NCBI GenBank assembly: GCA_949130495.1
Contig: OX422210.1
Location: 637,880,585-637,944,584, forward strand
Length of the DNA: 64,000 bases
Direction: 5' to 3'
Source of the DNA: Sambucus nigra
Lineage: Eukaryota > Streptophyta > Magnoliopsida > Dipsacales > Adoxaceae
Positions within the stretch are counted from its first letter, which is position 1. Every line of letters begins with the position of its first letter. The translations under genes and the position numbers were made by a program. Shown one piece after another: positions 47,300-58,990 of this stretch. The notes under the pieces are model-generated. The model saw nothing but the letters and a program-made list of their open reading frames with translations, was not told the origin of the DNA and ran no database searches.

Positions 47300-48000
47300 A
47301 AAATTAATCCTCTGCCTGTGCCATCACTACCCGCATAATGATCTCGGGAGTGATAGTCATAACTGCCACGTACGCTCTGGAAAACTCATCAACATGTCGA
47401 AGTTCACTCCACTTCACTTTCCATACCTCCGCTACGTCTCCAGTAGGTCGTCGGCTCAACACATCTGCAACCACGTTAGCCTTACCAGGATGATATTGTA
47501 TATCAAAATGGTAATCCTTCATAAATTTTAGCCACCGCCTTTACCTTATGTTCAGATCCTTCTGTGTGAAGAGATACTGAAGTGACTTATGATTCGTGAA
47601 CAATGTGAACTGCTCCCCCAAAGGTAATGTCTCTATATCTTCAAAGTAAAAATGACCGCTGCTAACTTTAGGTCATGGGTGGGGTAATTCTTCTAATGGG
47701 GCTTAAGTTTTCAAGACGCATAAGCTATAGCCCTCTCCTCCTACTGTAATACACCCCTAAGTCCCTACAAGGATGCATCGGTATAGACCATGTATTCCAA
47801 TCTTCCCCTGGGCAAAGCAAGCACGGGTGCTGATGTCAGCCTGTCCGTTAGCTCATCAAACGCTAACTGATAGTGGTCACTCCACATAAATGGTACTCCC
47901 TTACGAGTCAAGTTCGTCAAAGGACCAAAAATCTTTGAGAACCCCTTGATGAAACGACGATAATAATCGGCCAATCCTAAAAAACTGCGAAGCTCGATCG
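47300..48000 (-). pseudogene. RNase H, minus-strand Tekay-like element (broken)
   Basis: MADYYRRFIKGFSKIFGPLT and VLALPRGRLEYMVYTDAS (47974-47765) are the RT connection and the start of RNase H, including its first Asp. The end is KDYHFDIQYHPGKANVVADV (47522-47460). The middle (47523-47764) is frameshifted relative to both. Confidence 0.88.
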
Positions 48001-48890
48001 GTGTCGTGGGCTACCCCCCACTCTCTCACTATCAATACTTTACTCGGATCAACAGCTATGCCCCTGTCGGACATAGTGTGTCACAGGAACTGTACCTCCC
48101 GAAGCCAAAATCCACACTTACTAAATTTAGCATACAGCTGATAGTCCCATAATGTCTTCAGAACCATACATAAATGCTCAGCGTGCTCCTCCTCCGTACG
48201 TGAGTAAATAAGGATGTCATTTATGAACACGATCAAAAATTGATCCAAAAACTACTGAATTACCCTATCCATGAGATCTATGGATACTGCAGATGCATTG
48301 GTGAGCCCAAATGGCATGACCCTAAACTCATACGACCCGTACCGCGATAAGAAAGAGGTCTTAGGTACGTCCTCCTCTTGAATGTGCAACTTATGATATT
48401 CGAACCTCAAATCAATCTTTGAGAAGTAGGCAGCACCTCTTAACTGATCAAACAAGTCATCGATCCTAGGCAACGAATACTTATTTTGTCTCATCACCTT
48501 GTTCAGCTCCCTGTAATCCACGCACAAGCGAAGTGAACTATCTCACTTTTTCATAAACAACACCGCAGCACCCTAAGGCGATGTACTCCAGCGAATGGAA
48601 CCCTGACCTAAGAGCTGTTGAATCTGCTCTTAACTCCCGCATCTCTGAATGAGCCATGCGATATGGTACTCTGGCAATCGGCCTCATCCCCAGTGCTAGG
48701 TCGATGATAAACTCTATTTCCTGGCTCGGTGGCAGCCCGAGTATGTCCTGAAGAACATCCTCAAAATCCTTCACTACTGAAATCAAGTCTAAAGGTACCA
48801 CTATCTCCTGTGAGTTCTTCTCCCCAATACAGTATACGTGAGTGCGCGATCCTCCCTCGAGCAAAGGCATCGCCACTAGGAACATCTACT
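48001..48890 (-). pseudogene. Reverse transcriptase, minus-strand Tekay-like element (broken)
   Basis: EIEFIIDLALGMRPIARVPYRMA (48715-48650) in parts, [20 protein letters not shown] (48527-48470), [13 protein letters not shown] and [15 protein letters not shown] (48430-48290). The palm continues to about 48180 where the FLDDILIYS-type motif is expected; the sequence at 48245-48195 gives a recognisable [15 protein letters not shown] reading in another frame. Frameshifts are present at about 48535 and 48250. Confidence 0.87.
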
Positions 48891-49440
48891 GCCTTAGGAT
48901 GGAGAACACTATAATCCTCTCATAGCAATCTACCATCGCTCGATATCTCACTAACCAATCCATGCCTAAAATCATGTCGTACCCCTACATGTCTAACACT
49001 AGGAGGTCAGTCGCTAGACTCAGTCTCCCAATCAAAATTTTAACTCCTCTATAGATCGAATGTATTAGTAAACCACTACCCATCAGTGACTCGACACATA
49101 TAAGGAGATTATCGGCTATCTCGGATAAGCCCGCGGCTCATGCAAATCTAGTCTTAATAAAAGAATGAGATGCCCTGGTATCAAACAGAATCCTACCCTC
49201 AAACTCATGAATAGGAAACGCGTCGTATACTGCAGGCGGTGCCTGTGGTGCTGGAGGTATCGATATATCTCGAACGTTGTATGCACGCTCGTAGTGCATC
49301 TGACCCTGCTGTTGTTGTGGGGTCGGTGCTGGTACTGGAGCTATTGGAGTTAGTTGTCCCTGTTGAGCACCCTACCGTTATGCCTTATTTCATTATAGAC
49401 AAACTCTACTCTTGTGACCCAGCTGGCCACATGTGAAACA
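48891..49440 (-). pseudogene. Zinc knuckle and protease, minus-strand Tekay-like element (broken)
   Basis: The gag zinc knuckle CFTCGQLGHKSRVC (CX2CX4HX4C) is at 49440-49399. The protease active site reads ILFDTRASHSFIK at about 49195-49155, that is DTRAS where the family has DTGAS: the Gly has become Arg, by itself likely to abolish activity. A stop lies just before the knuckle (49441-49443 region). Confidence 0.82.
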
Positions 49441-50515
49441 CTAACCTTGGAATTGTATCTGTCCCTACTGGACCAGACGTTGGCCCTGTTAGCCCCCTGG
49501 TTCCCTTGGCCCTGACAACCCTGAGGAACCTGCGGCTGGTGGGGACCTTGATGGCCCTGCCTGAATCCCCTGTCATGACAATAACCTCCATATCTAAACC
49601 TCTTAGCAGAGTTCCCCTATCAGGAATCCTACCCTGTTGACTTTTTATTTACTGCTGCTGGGGTGGTGCCCTACTGCCACTGGTCCTCCCAGCCTTGCCT
49701 TGTTGGCTATGCTCACCTCTCTCGCTCCTCTTCGCATGGAAGCGATGGCCCTGACAATGTACCAGTGCGGCATTGATGACATCAATGTAAGTCATCAATG
49801 CAAGGTTACCAATCAAACGTTGCGTGATCCTCCAGGCTAACCCATCCATAAACTTAGTTTTCTTTATCTCTTCGTTATTCACCTCATCTGGCACGAAGTT
49901 TGCCAAATGAATAAACTCCTCCTCGTAGTCCGCCACTGAACGGTCACCCTGTACTACTTCCCCAGACTTCTTCCTCATCTCTGACTCGACTGCAGGTGGG
50001 AAGTACTTGAGATCAAACCGCACCCATAACTCAAAAATCGTCATCAAGTCCCTCTCCTTGGCGGTGGTCACTGACTCCCATCGCTATAGGGCGCCCCCAG
50101 CTAGTCTGAAGGTGGCTAACATTTATTTATGTAACTCACTACAATCTAACATGCGTAAATGGCATTGAATGTTCTTCTTCCATTTGCATGTCATCACTAC
50201 ATCCGTACCGCCCTGAAACTCGAGTGGATGGCCCTTCTGGAAGGTCTCCCTGATGCCATGCCAAGTGGGTTACCCTTGCTGGGCGTGAACAGCTGGTGCT
50301 GTGGGTTGTTGTGCCTGAGGCTGAGGGAAATGGGTTGTCATGGCCCTCACAACTGTCTTCACTGCGTGAGCCACTATCACTGCCACCTGAGTAGTAGAAA
50401 TCATCCCTGGTGCTGGTGTTGGTGGTACCCGCAGCTCATGAGGGTCCTCATTAACCTCTTCTCTGGCTGCTGCCCTCTCATCTCGCTCTCTCCTCAGTGG
50501 CATACTAAAATATAA
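49441..50515 (-). pseudogene. Gag, minus-strand Tekay-like element (broken)
   Basis: The N-terminus MPLRRERDERAAAREEVNED is at 50503. The capsid domain includes FELWVRFDLKYFPPAVESEM and GDRSVADYEEEFIHLANFVP (50040-49900) and ends in GRTSGSRAPPQQQ. It is the retrotransposon gag fold of chromoviruses. The part between 50270 and 50071 has lost frame. The plus-strand ORFs 50159-50515 and 49637-49840 are shadows. Confidence 0.87.
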
Positions 50516-50679
50516 TTAAATTGTATAAGTATATAGTTATACAAAAGTCTAATAACAGAAGTACGATATCTTAAGCACGCAAAGATAAGACAACAGTCCG
50601 ACAATAGGGCTCTATATCAAAACAACGATACGCTGAAAACGTAATAAGTCGTACAGATCCTATGGACTTTAGAACTTGA

Positions 50680-50692
50680 TGCTCCGATAGCG
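50680..50692 (-). promoter_or_regulatory. Primer binding site, initiator tRNA-Met type, degenerate
   Basis: On the minus strand CGCTATCGGAGCA, three differences from TGGTATCAGAGCA, two bases from the LTR end. Its position matches the perfect site of the related element at 8564. Confidence 0.8.
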
Positions 50693-51680
50693 GCTGTGAC
50701 ACCCCATCTAATCAAACATCGGTTGATCAGGTCTTTATTAAATTAAAACATGTTTCTCATATGGTTCATTCTTAGCATGACTGTCGAATTTTTTTTTAAT
50801 TACTAACCTTCTAAGTGAAATCAGACTGGTGCCGAATTTTATCTTTCTTTAAAATCGGTAAAGGAATAATGAGGAAAACTAAATTTATCCATTCACAATA
50901 TACTAGAGTCCAACCATCACAGTATAAATATGAATAAAAGTTTGTCGATTAAATCAACGGCTAAAATCCAAAATCACATACTCCATAAGTATAAGAACTA
51001 AAAGACTGAAAATTATCAACGAACAACGTGTCCAACACATGGAATATAAAATGAGATCCTACACTAGATCTGAATGGAGAAATTGTCTAATGAAATCCTG
51101 TCAGCATCCACAGTGCTACAGCTTCGAGTCCCCGGAATGATGTCACGCCTAGCATTCCTATGGCTCGACACCTAAAAGGTTTTGAAATTATTTTATAACA
51201 AGTGTTAGTACACAAAACATTTTGAAAATATTTAGCAAGCGTTTATTACACTAAAATTCGGTTATTGATTACACATATTTACGTACACTCTCTCTTGAGT
51301 TTTCCTCGCCTCTCATTCATAGTGCACGCCTAACGTTCTATACTTATCCCACCTATCTATACTACCCAAACTAACTAGACTAAATTATCCAACTGAACTT
51401 ATCTATATGTCTAAGTTTCCGTATCGCCCATACAGTACATTAATTTATTAACATCTCTCACATGTCTATTGTTTTTCTCACGTAACATTTTATATATATT
51501 ATGTTACGATCCTTATCATTAAGTCTCACCATTTAATTTGCTTTCTTAGATATTTCCAATCTATCTTTCATCTAATCATTAAGTCTATCTCTACTTAGCT
51601 TGCTTCTCAGACATATATATCTACATATATAGCATTTGTCAGTCTACTATCACTCGTAAGTAGAATACTTATAAGGTATA

Positions 51681-53285
51681 TGATGGGGACGTAGACCCCT
51701 AAATTTTAAGATAATTTCAAATGTTAATTATATGATGGTTCAAAATTTCAATATCCAAATTTTACACTTCTTTTAAAATTAACCAAATTTTAATTTCTTT
51801 CAAAATTAAAATTACATTAACGTAAACAATTATTTGGATTTTTGCTTAAATAAAAATTTAATCGAATTCAAGTTAATATTATGCCAAGCAAGCGTAAGCA
51901 TATATATCGTTAAATTAAATATCCTAACTTGATTTAAATTAAATTAAATTAAAATTACCCAAATTAATTTTGCAACAATTTAAACTAAAGTGTGATTAAA
52001 AACCAATTTTTATCTTTATAATCCTAAGCATGCATCTAAGTTAATTTGCGAGATAAAATAAAAAACACAATCACACTACATAACGATGTACGAGGAAAAC
52101 CTAACTGGGAAAAACCTCGGACGGCCCTGCCTATAAGTCCACTAAGCATGGTATTTTTACAAAAGACACGACAAGAGAAAGTTACAACAACGACTTGACT
52201 CCGTTTAATTCTTGACGCTACTTCGCTCTTCAACCTCCGCCTACTCGACAAACACGGACTCCACCATAGTCTCAGAATCCACCGATGGGGCTCGTTCACC
52301 GTCAATCTACACACGGTGCCTTTCACTGTATGATCAAGCCGCATCGAAACAAACTAATCTACTTTTTGGGGTAGATAAGGAACCTAAACTTTCTCCTTTT
52401 TGGGATGAGAATAAACCCGGTGCCAAACAATCTCCAAGCATATATATATATATATATATAAAGGAACTTGGATTTAAACAAAACAAATATTTTGGGTGTA
52501 AAAAACTTAGTTTTGTTCTAAAGGTTCAGCTTTTTTAACTAAAATCGAGAAGACTTTTTTCTTGGAAGAATAAGCTCTCAAAACTCTCTAAGAGATGGAA
52601 AAAGTTCTATGGAAAAAGTTGTCCCCACTCATGTTTTATCAGCAAAAAGAAGTGGAAAAAAGTAGTGGAAAAATGGGAAGTTATTCAAAAATTGTCAAAA
52701 AACTACGTAATTTCGTTCGAAGTTCATTGGAACGAGTTCGTTCGAACGAAACTTCTAACGAGAATTTTTTTTTTTTTTTTCTGAAATCTCGTTCGAAGTT
52801 CGTTCGAACGAGGTCATTCGAACGACTTTTCTAACTAAATCTCAAGTGTTGATTCTAGATAATTTCGATACGAACGTGTGGCCACCAATTTCGTATTTTT
52901 CTGATTTTTTTAATTAGTTATGATTTTTCTACGGAAAGGTGTCCGAGAACGAAGTCTTTAGATAATATGAATACAAATTTTTTTTTAACAAAAATACTAA
53001 CACCCAAAATAATATCATTAGTATTTTTGTCATATCATTAGTGTATATATAAATTAGTTTTTTCATACATTTAGAGACCTTAGAAAATATGATAAAGTTG
53101 ATGACGTGAAACTTGGCACGGAAACCGACACTAATGATATCTTCACTTTAGGCTAGGCCACTATGTCTTCAACTTCTTCAAAGGCTTGAAATATAACATG
53201 AACGTCTAACCTATGACTCAAATTGTCTTGTCTGAAATTAAGCCAACACTAAAAATTGACTCAGTTGGAAATTTGTGACTTTACA
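51681..53285 (-). mobile_element. Solo LTR, 1605 bp, family unknown
   Basis: The ends are TG and CA: on the minus strand TGTAAAGTCAC to TCCCCATCA. It is flanked by exact GTATA duplications (51676-51680 and 53286-53290), and the other LTR copy at about 44005 gives the empty site. No matching second copy or internal region exists in the window, so it is a solo LTR of an unidentified LTR retrotransposon. The orientation is my preference from the TGT start. ORFs 52036-52344 (minus) and 52212-52834 (plus) have no recognised product. Confidence 0.88.
52713..52835. repeat. Direct duplication of a palindrome-rich segment in the solo LTR
   Basis: Two units of about 47 bases (52713-52759 and 52788-52835) built on 'cgttcgaag' and 'gttcgaacga', separated by a run of T. 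TTCGAA and GTTCGAAC are self-complementary, so each unit can fold. Confidence 0.8.
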
Positions 53286-55224
53286 GTATATATTTCACAC
53301 ATAATATATATTATAATATTACACTTTACTATCTTGTCCCTGTATCACACGTTAAGGATTATTGGTTCGGAATCCTACCTCGATCACCAATGGTAATTTA
53401 TACATCTTGACTCGAAATCACACCTCGATCACCATCAGTTATTGATTATATTGGCTCGGAATGACACCTAAAACACATATATTAATCATATATAGATTGG
53501 CTTGGAATCACACCTCGATCACCACTAGTTATTGATTATATTGGCTCGAAATCCTACATTGATCACCAATATTTATTTAGTATACTTTAGACATCCTCAC
53601 AACCTATGTATTACAATCAATCGATAGGTGTTCACACAACCCGATCATACACGTTAGTATGTTGCATATTTCTCTCGTATACTCATCGTACTATTTACTT
53701 TACGATTGATCTTACTATCGTATTATTTCGAGTATTCACACAACTTTAAGGGTCATAGTTACCCCTTTATAAATTTCAATACTTAAACTATCTCTAACCT
53801 ACTGGTTTACACCCTGGAATTGACGTTTACTCTTCCCGTAACTCAAATCCCAAAATATCTCGATACATGACTCGATCGGTTTATCCTCGTCGGTCCATAC
53901 TCCAAGTCTTACACTCCATGACCTTAACGAACCTTAACTAAACACCTACTGGCTTTTATTAAGTCCTTACATAGGCATAATATCATTATTAAGGTTCCTA
54001 TTCATCATTGGCAATCGAAGAAAAACTCAACCAACAAAAGAACCTGAATTCAGCTTCGATTGATCGATCCATGAATTTGATCGATCGATCGACCAGTTAC
54101 AGCTTTGCCTAGCTTCGTCTTTCTCCATGATTAACCCATCAATTCCTCATTAAACATTCTGGAAATCTCTACTAACATAACCAAACATCTACCTTATGTG
54201 TAGAGACCATTCCTAACATAAATATATCATCAAATCTTTACGAAAATCATTCAAGAACCATCAAAATCTAAATATTATCAAAAACCCTATATAATTGTGT
54301 TCTTCATATTTACTCCTCATAAACTCAAATTTAAATTCGTAGCAACAATCACAACTCTTCTTATTTTTAATCCTCTACAGATGTAAATACAAACTACATG
54401 CCAACCTACCAAAACATGTATTCAATTCATCATTTTCTTCAAAGAATCATCAACAAATCAATAAAATTGGAACCCTATACACATAGGTATTATAACTTCA
54501 TATTAATGTGCAATAAACAACTTGCCTTAGTAAGGATGATCTGATTTCGAATTTTATTAATGGTGTAGGGTTGTCTTCTCCTCCAATTTCCTTTCCCAAA
54601 TTGCTTGATGAGTAAGAATCTTCTAAATCCCTTACCAATTCCTCCTTAAGCCTTGAGAATTGTCTCTCTTTTCTGCCAATTGGTATCTCTGTGTTTTGTA
54701 TGTTCTTAACCCTAATTTGAGCCCCTTAATATTTGATATAAACTTGAAAATTTCGTAGTCCTCTTAACCTCTATTTTTCGAATGACCAAAATGCCCCCAA
54801 ATGGTGTCGTTTTGGTCTAAAATTGACCCGGGACCCAAACTATATCCCCGGGTACACTATTTCGACTATTTCGACCCTTTCGGAATCATCCGTGACCTCT
54901 AAATTATCATCTGATTCACTAAAAGTATATTTCTCAATTCTCACCTCAAATAGTCTCTCGTGACTCCCGGTGAGATAAAATAAAATACATATATATCACT
55001 CGCTATGCCGTATCATAATAATCATCATTTATTTACTATTCACACTTAGTAAATATTATAACATAATATTAATCCGTATCTATCCCTCGATTAATATTAA
55101 ATAATCACATTTATCATTAAGTCACATTAAATTACCTCACTCGCGTAATTTATATAAAACGTATTTTCTTAATTAATTTTCGAATTAAATAAATTATAAA
55201 TATCCAGAAATACGAAGTATTACA

Positions 55225-55781
55225 TGGGCAGGCTTTATTCAAATCTATAAAGTCCACACACATCCTCCATTTGTTATTTTTCTTTTTGACCATAACCACG
55301 TTGCCCAACCAATTTGGATATTTCACACCTTTAGTAAATGAGGCTTTTTGAAGTTTCTATACCTCCTCTTAGATAGCCTGGTTCTTCTCGGGGCTAAATA
55401 TTGTATGCCTTTGCTTTACTGGCTTGACATCCTTGTTAACGTTGAGCTCGTGACAAAAGGAAATTAGGATCAATCCCAGTCATGTCCTCATGACTCCAAG
55501 CGAACACATGCTTTCTCTTTCTCAGGAACGTCACTAGCTCTTGTTTAAGAATAGGTTTAGTATTGATCCTACCTGTGTAGTTCGCTCCGCCTTGTCATCA
55601 TCTAAGATGATATTCACCGTTACTTCTATGATTTGTCCTTTTACCAATTATGTCTCCTCTCTTGGATATAAAGTTTCGACCTCAGAGTCGCTATTGCGCT
55701 TAGGAATATCCACTTGGTAAGTGGTGGTCTTCCTCATTATTTCTTCCAAATTTTCTTGCTCGACAGATGATTAATAACATT
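55225..55781 (-). pseudogene. RT N-terminal part and protease-RT linker of the host Tat-like element (broken)
   Basis: On the minus strand: KKKNNKWRMCVDFIDLNKAC (55290-55232), preceded by the EDMTGIDPNF-like region (about 55490-55450) and a linker with TTYQVDIPKRNSD-like sequence (55730-55680), all matching 58760-59310 of the younger copy. The plus-strand Tat-like element begins at 55782, so the host is cut in the linker between protease and RT. Confidence 0.87.
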
Positions 55782-55864
55782 TGTTGATACCAAATTTAGT
55801 CTGCTGACATGGCTCAATCGAATGAAGACACGTGGCAATCTACGTGGCAACAATAAACACTTCT

Positions 55865-55943
55865 GAGGAACTCAGACGCTCCGAGGAACCATACTACAAC
55901 GAGGAACACTGCTTCCCCGAGGAACTCAGACGCTCCGAGGAAC
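55865..55943 (+). repeat. U3 direct repeats with GAGGAAC core
   Basis: A 25-base unit starting GAGGAACTCAGACG occurs at 55865-55889 and again, identical, at 55919-55943, with further single 'cgaggaac' copies between. The solo LTR at 40870 has the same layout. Repeats upstream of a TATA box are candidate transcription factor sites; the factor is unknown. Confidence 0.7.
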
Positions 55944-56153
55944 AAGAGCTCTACGAGCAACTCTTGAGTACAGAGCAACTTAGGCGGTCCGAGTTGCACC
56001 TCGAACAAAGCATTAATAGCAGGATAACCAACAATTTGACTGTTCATTAAATGCTTATCATTCAGATTTATACACTTGAGGGGCATTGAATGTATTACCC
56101 TTTCACATGTACAGTATTGAATGTATTACCCTTTCACATTACAGCCTTAGGGC

Positions 56154-56161
56154 TATAAATA
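56154..56161 (+). promoter_or_regulatory. LTR TATA box
   Basis: TATAAATA, conserved at the same place in the solo LTR (41246-41253) and on the minus strand of the host LTR (3958-3965). It probably drives the genomic RNA, with start about 30 bases downstream. Confidence 0.8.
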
Positions 56162-56361
56162 CATTGTATTACCCTCATTGTAGGGGGATCGGAATTTCTT
56201 GAGAAAACTTGTAATCGAGAATTCCCAAACAGTTAGCAATAACAAAAACAGTGGACGTAGGCCATTCTTATAAGGCTGAACCACTTTAAAAGTTCTTTGT
56301 CTCATTTTATTTATCTGTGATTAAATAATTAGATATCATCTAATTTTTTACATCAACAGAT

Positions 56362-56379
56362 TGGCGCCGTCTGTGAGAA
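56362..56379 (+). promoter_or_regulatory. Primer binding site
   Basis: TGGCGCCGTCTGTGAGAA, three bases after the LTR. The TGGCGCCGTCTGTG form is usual for Tat-lineage elements; I do not name the tRNA. Confidence 0.85.
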
Positions 56380-56422
56380 ACGACTGGTAATATCGTTTTT
56401 CATCAAAAATAATTCATCACAA

Positions 56423-58130
56423 ATGGCTGATATTCCAGAACCCAGTAATCGAAATGCTGGAAGCCCTCCAAATCCATCTGCTCCGCCAAATATTCCAGAT
56501 CTGGCTGGAATAATGACAAATCTGGCCCAGGGCCAGACAGTCATGCAAGAAACTATGCGACAACTCATACAAACCCTCCATGGTGGTGCACCAACCCATT
56601 CAGGACTGCGAAGTATTCAAAGAAATACCCGTTTACCTTCTTCAAGTACTAGGCGTACCGATTCCTATCGTACTGAGGAGTCTGAAGATTTTTCTTATCA
56701 ACCTGGACGAATTTCGTCAGTACGAGCCACAGATACTGAACAACGTATCACTCTCTCTCCAGAAAGGACTAGTGCGCTAGAAAGATTAAGAAAAGTATCT
56801 CCTTTTGATCGATTAGGTCCTAGGAGGAGCAAAAGTCCTCCTAGATCCGCATCAAGGAGTTTTCGACGACCATCAAACTTAAGGGAAGGATCTGCCCAGT
56901 CGCGACCAGCTGCTCGTCAAGATAGATCCCAGGAAGCCACATCAACTCGATCAGTTGCTCGAACCAACAGGCCCGAGGAAGGAAATGATGCATGGAAAGG
57001 CTCTATTCAGAGGCTGAAGGATAGATTAGCGGAAATGGCTAAAGCCAAGAACCCTCTACAACGAACTTTTATTCGAGGAACACCTTTTGTCCAGGCCATT
57101 GTAGATTTCCCAACACCATCAAAGTTTAAAGCACCTGTTGTGACCCCCAAATATGATGGAAAGACAGACCCTGTCCTTCATATAGAACAATACCAAGCTG
57201 CAACCAACATCTACGTTGTTCCGGATGAGATGAGATGCAGAGCATTCTCGGGAACTCTTGCCGGATCTACTCAAATATGGTATAATAATCTTCCTCGGGG
57301 TAAGATCTCAACTTTCTTTTAACTGGCCGAGTTATTCATTGGGAATTTCTATTTTGGGGCAAAGCCAGTTAAACGAGTAGCGCATTTGTTAAGTGTTAGA
57401 CAAAAAGCTGGTGAAAGTACCAGAGATTATATAACTCGTTTTAATAACGAGAAGCTCGAAGTCATTGATTATGTGGAAAAGATAGCGATTATCGCCTTGA
57501 TGAGTGGACTACTGCCCAACAAGTTGTACTACACTTTGGCCAAAGATCCACCTAGAACCATGTTAGATCTGATGGGAAAAGCGGCCAAGATCATGAATGC
57601 CGAGGAGGCTATGGCTGCGAAGAAGAATATGGATGCTAAAGAAACTAAGGTGGAAGGTGATAAAGTTAAGAAGAAAGAGCATAAGAACAATGGTAGTGAC
57701 AAACATTCAAGAACAAGGTCGTCATGGGAAGTATTAAAGAAATTTGATAATTATACTCCTTTGAAGAAAGACATCAACCACGTTCTAGAAGAAATCAAGA
57801 ACAACGAGGAATTAAATTGGCCAGAGAAAATGAAGGCAGACCCCGAAAGGAGAAATAAGGAAAAATATTGCGAGTTTCACAAAGATCATGGCCATATGAC
57901 TAAAAATTGCATAGCTCTTCAGAATGAGATTGAAACACTCATCAGACGAGGAAAACTGGCAAAGTATGTTGATCGGAGGAATGATAGAAGAAACAACGAC
58001 CGAGCAAGAGATAGGTCTAGATCTCCTCGTCGAGCAGAGGAGAACAAGAAGAGAGACCATGAAGTTGATCCAGAAGATGATCCCGATCTTCCCAAGAGAC
58101 CAAGGCAGTCAGAACGTGAGGTATTTTTAA
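56423..58130 (+). pseudogene. Gag of the Tat-like element (one premature stop)
   Basis: First part of the polyprotein; the ATG at 56423 is the first after the primer site and opens the frame used throughout. The N-terminal third is low-complexity and rich in Ser, Arg and Pro. The capsid region starts near residue 220 (RGTPFVQAIVDFPTPSKFK, KYDGKTDPVLHIEQYQ, GSTQIWYNNLP). A TAA at 57320-57322 cuts it, and the same frame continues with LAELFIGNFYFGAKPVKR and TRDYITRFNNEKLEV. The zinc knuckle has the Tat form CEFHKDHGHMTKNC (57870-57911), followed by ETLIRRGKLAKYV and an Arg-Ser-rich tail. Gag would package the RNA in virus-like particles in the cytoplasm. The plus ORF 57924-58130 and the minus ORF 57812-58060 are shadows. 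Confidence 0.93.
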
Positions 58131-58990
58131 TACGCTTTGGGTCATTTGACTGTAATGTTATTACAGGTGGAGATGCAGGAGGAGGAGACCTTACTGCCGA
58201 GAGAAAAGCTTACCTCTGTGAGGCTCAAGCTTGCTCATACATTCAACGAATAAATCTAGTTGAGGAGGAACGCCCGAGAAAGGTGAACAAAGAGAAATTG
58301 GTCATTAGTTTCTCAAAGAACAACCTCGCAGGTGTTCTATATCCTCATGATGACCCATTGGTGATCAAAATGAGGATGAAGGAGGTAATGATTTCAAGAG
58401 TACTGGTAGACAATGGTAGCTCGGCAGACATCATGTTCTACTCGTGATTCGACAGTTTAAATCTAAAGCTATCTCAACTGGAGCCTTATCATAGACCCCT
58501 CCTCGGTTTTTCTGGCGAGAAAGTATTTCCACTTAGGACGATCAAATTGGATATATTCATTGGTACTTGGCCTGCTTATCGAACAGAAAGAATACGCTTT
58601 TTCGTGATGGATAAGAATGTTCAATCATCATACAATATCATCATGGGAAGAGTAGGATTGAAGAAGTTTGAGGTTGTACCATCTACGGTACATCAGTGCC
58701 TAAAATTTCCAATAAATTTTGGAGTAGGAGTTGTGAAAGGTGATCAGAAAGTAGCTCGGGAATGCTATTATTCATCCGCCGAGCAAGAGGAATTAGAGGG
58801 ATCAAAGAAAAAGACTACTACCTATCAAGTGGATGAAGGTGCAGAAATTGAAACATTGGATCCTAGAGATGAGTCGCAACTCGTGAAGGGTCAAGTGGTG
58901 GAAGCTACTGAAAACATCATTCTGGACGACGAGCACCCTGAACGAACTACTCAAGTAGGTTCATCGTTGGAAGCCTCACTAAAACAGGAA
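58131..58990 (+). pseudogene. Protease region of the Tat-like polyprotein (one premature stop)
   Basis: The same frame continues. The aspartic protease active site is VLVDNGSSADIMFYS (DNGSS, 58405-58445), immediately followed by a TGA at 58445-58447. The frame resumes with FDSLNLKLSQLEPYH and ends in YNIIMGRVGLKKFEVVPS (58630-58685), the conserved ILGR-like element, here IMGR. The protease would cut the polyprotein during particle maturation. A charged linker to RT follows. The TGA could be a single change from a Trp or Arg codon. Confidence 0.9.

Larger units (their letters stand above)
43032..55224 (-). mobile_element. Tekay/Del-like Ty3/gypsy element, minus strand
   Basis: Same family as 5635-28445, in opposite orientation. 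LTRs are 43032-45861 and 50695-55224, with ends TGTAATACCC and GGGTGTCACA on the minus strand. Internal order on the minus strand is primer site, gag, zinc knuckle, protease, RT, RNase H, integrase, chromodomain. The flanks CAGGC (43027-43031) and TGGGC (55225-55229) differ only by C/T and A/G changes and are a credible old duplication. It interrupts the RT of the host Tat-like element, whose sequence resumes at 55225. Inactive through several stops and frameshifts. Confidence 0.92.
50695..55224 (-). repeat. 5' LTR of the minus-strand Tekay-like element, with nested solo LTR
   Basis: 4530 bases, of which 51681-53285 plus a 5-base duplication are an insertion; the rest aligns with 43032-45861. 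A second difference is an extra copy of the 'ctcggaatcacacctcgatcacca' repeat at 53480-53570. Confidence 0.92.
3776..55781 (-). mobile_element. Host Tat/Retand-like Ty3/gypsy element, minus strand, split into five pieces
   Basis: One minus-strand element can be followed across most of the window: 3' LTR (3776-4245), antisense gene (4692-5634 and 28446-30865), integrase and second RNase H (31603-33378), RNase H and reverse transcriptase (41855-43031), and the start of reverse transcriptase with the protease linker (55225-55781). Four later elements fill the gaps. The continuity is supported at each junction: the antisense reading frame resumes in register after removal of the 5635-28445 insert, and the RT sequence continues across the 43032-55224 insert. 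The order and the proteins match the plus-strand copy at 55782-64000. The remaining gag and 5' LTR would lie beyond the right edge. It carries many stops and frameshifts and is inactive. Confidence 0.87.
55782..56358 (+). repeat. 5' LTR of the plus-strand Tat-like element
   Basis: 577 bases, TGTTGATACC to TTACATCAACA. The upstream half has GAGGAAC repeats (see next entry) and a pair of 24-base repeats (56085-56108 and 56116-56139, ATTGAATGTATTACCC start) before a TATA box. The ORFs 55814-56086 and 55832-56050 are repeat readings. Confidence 0.95.

Noticed and set aside
52036..52834. ORFs in the unidentified solo LTR
   Set aside because: They include microsatellite and poly-T readings and lie on both strands of an LTR; no domain.
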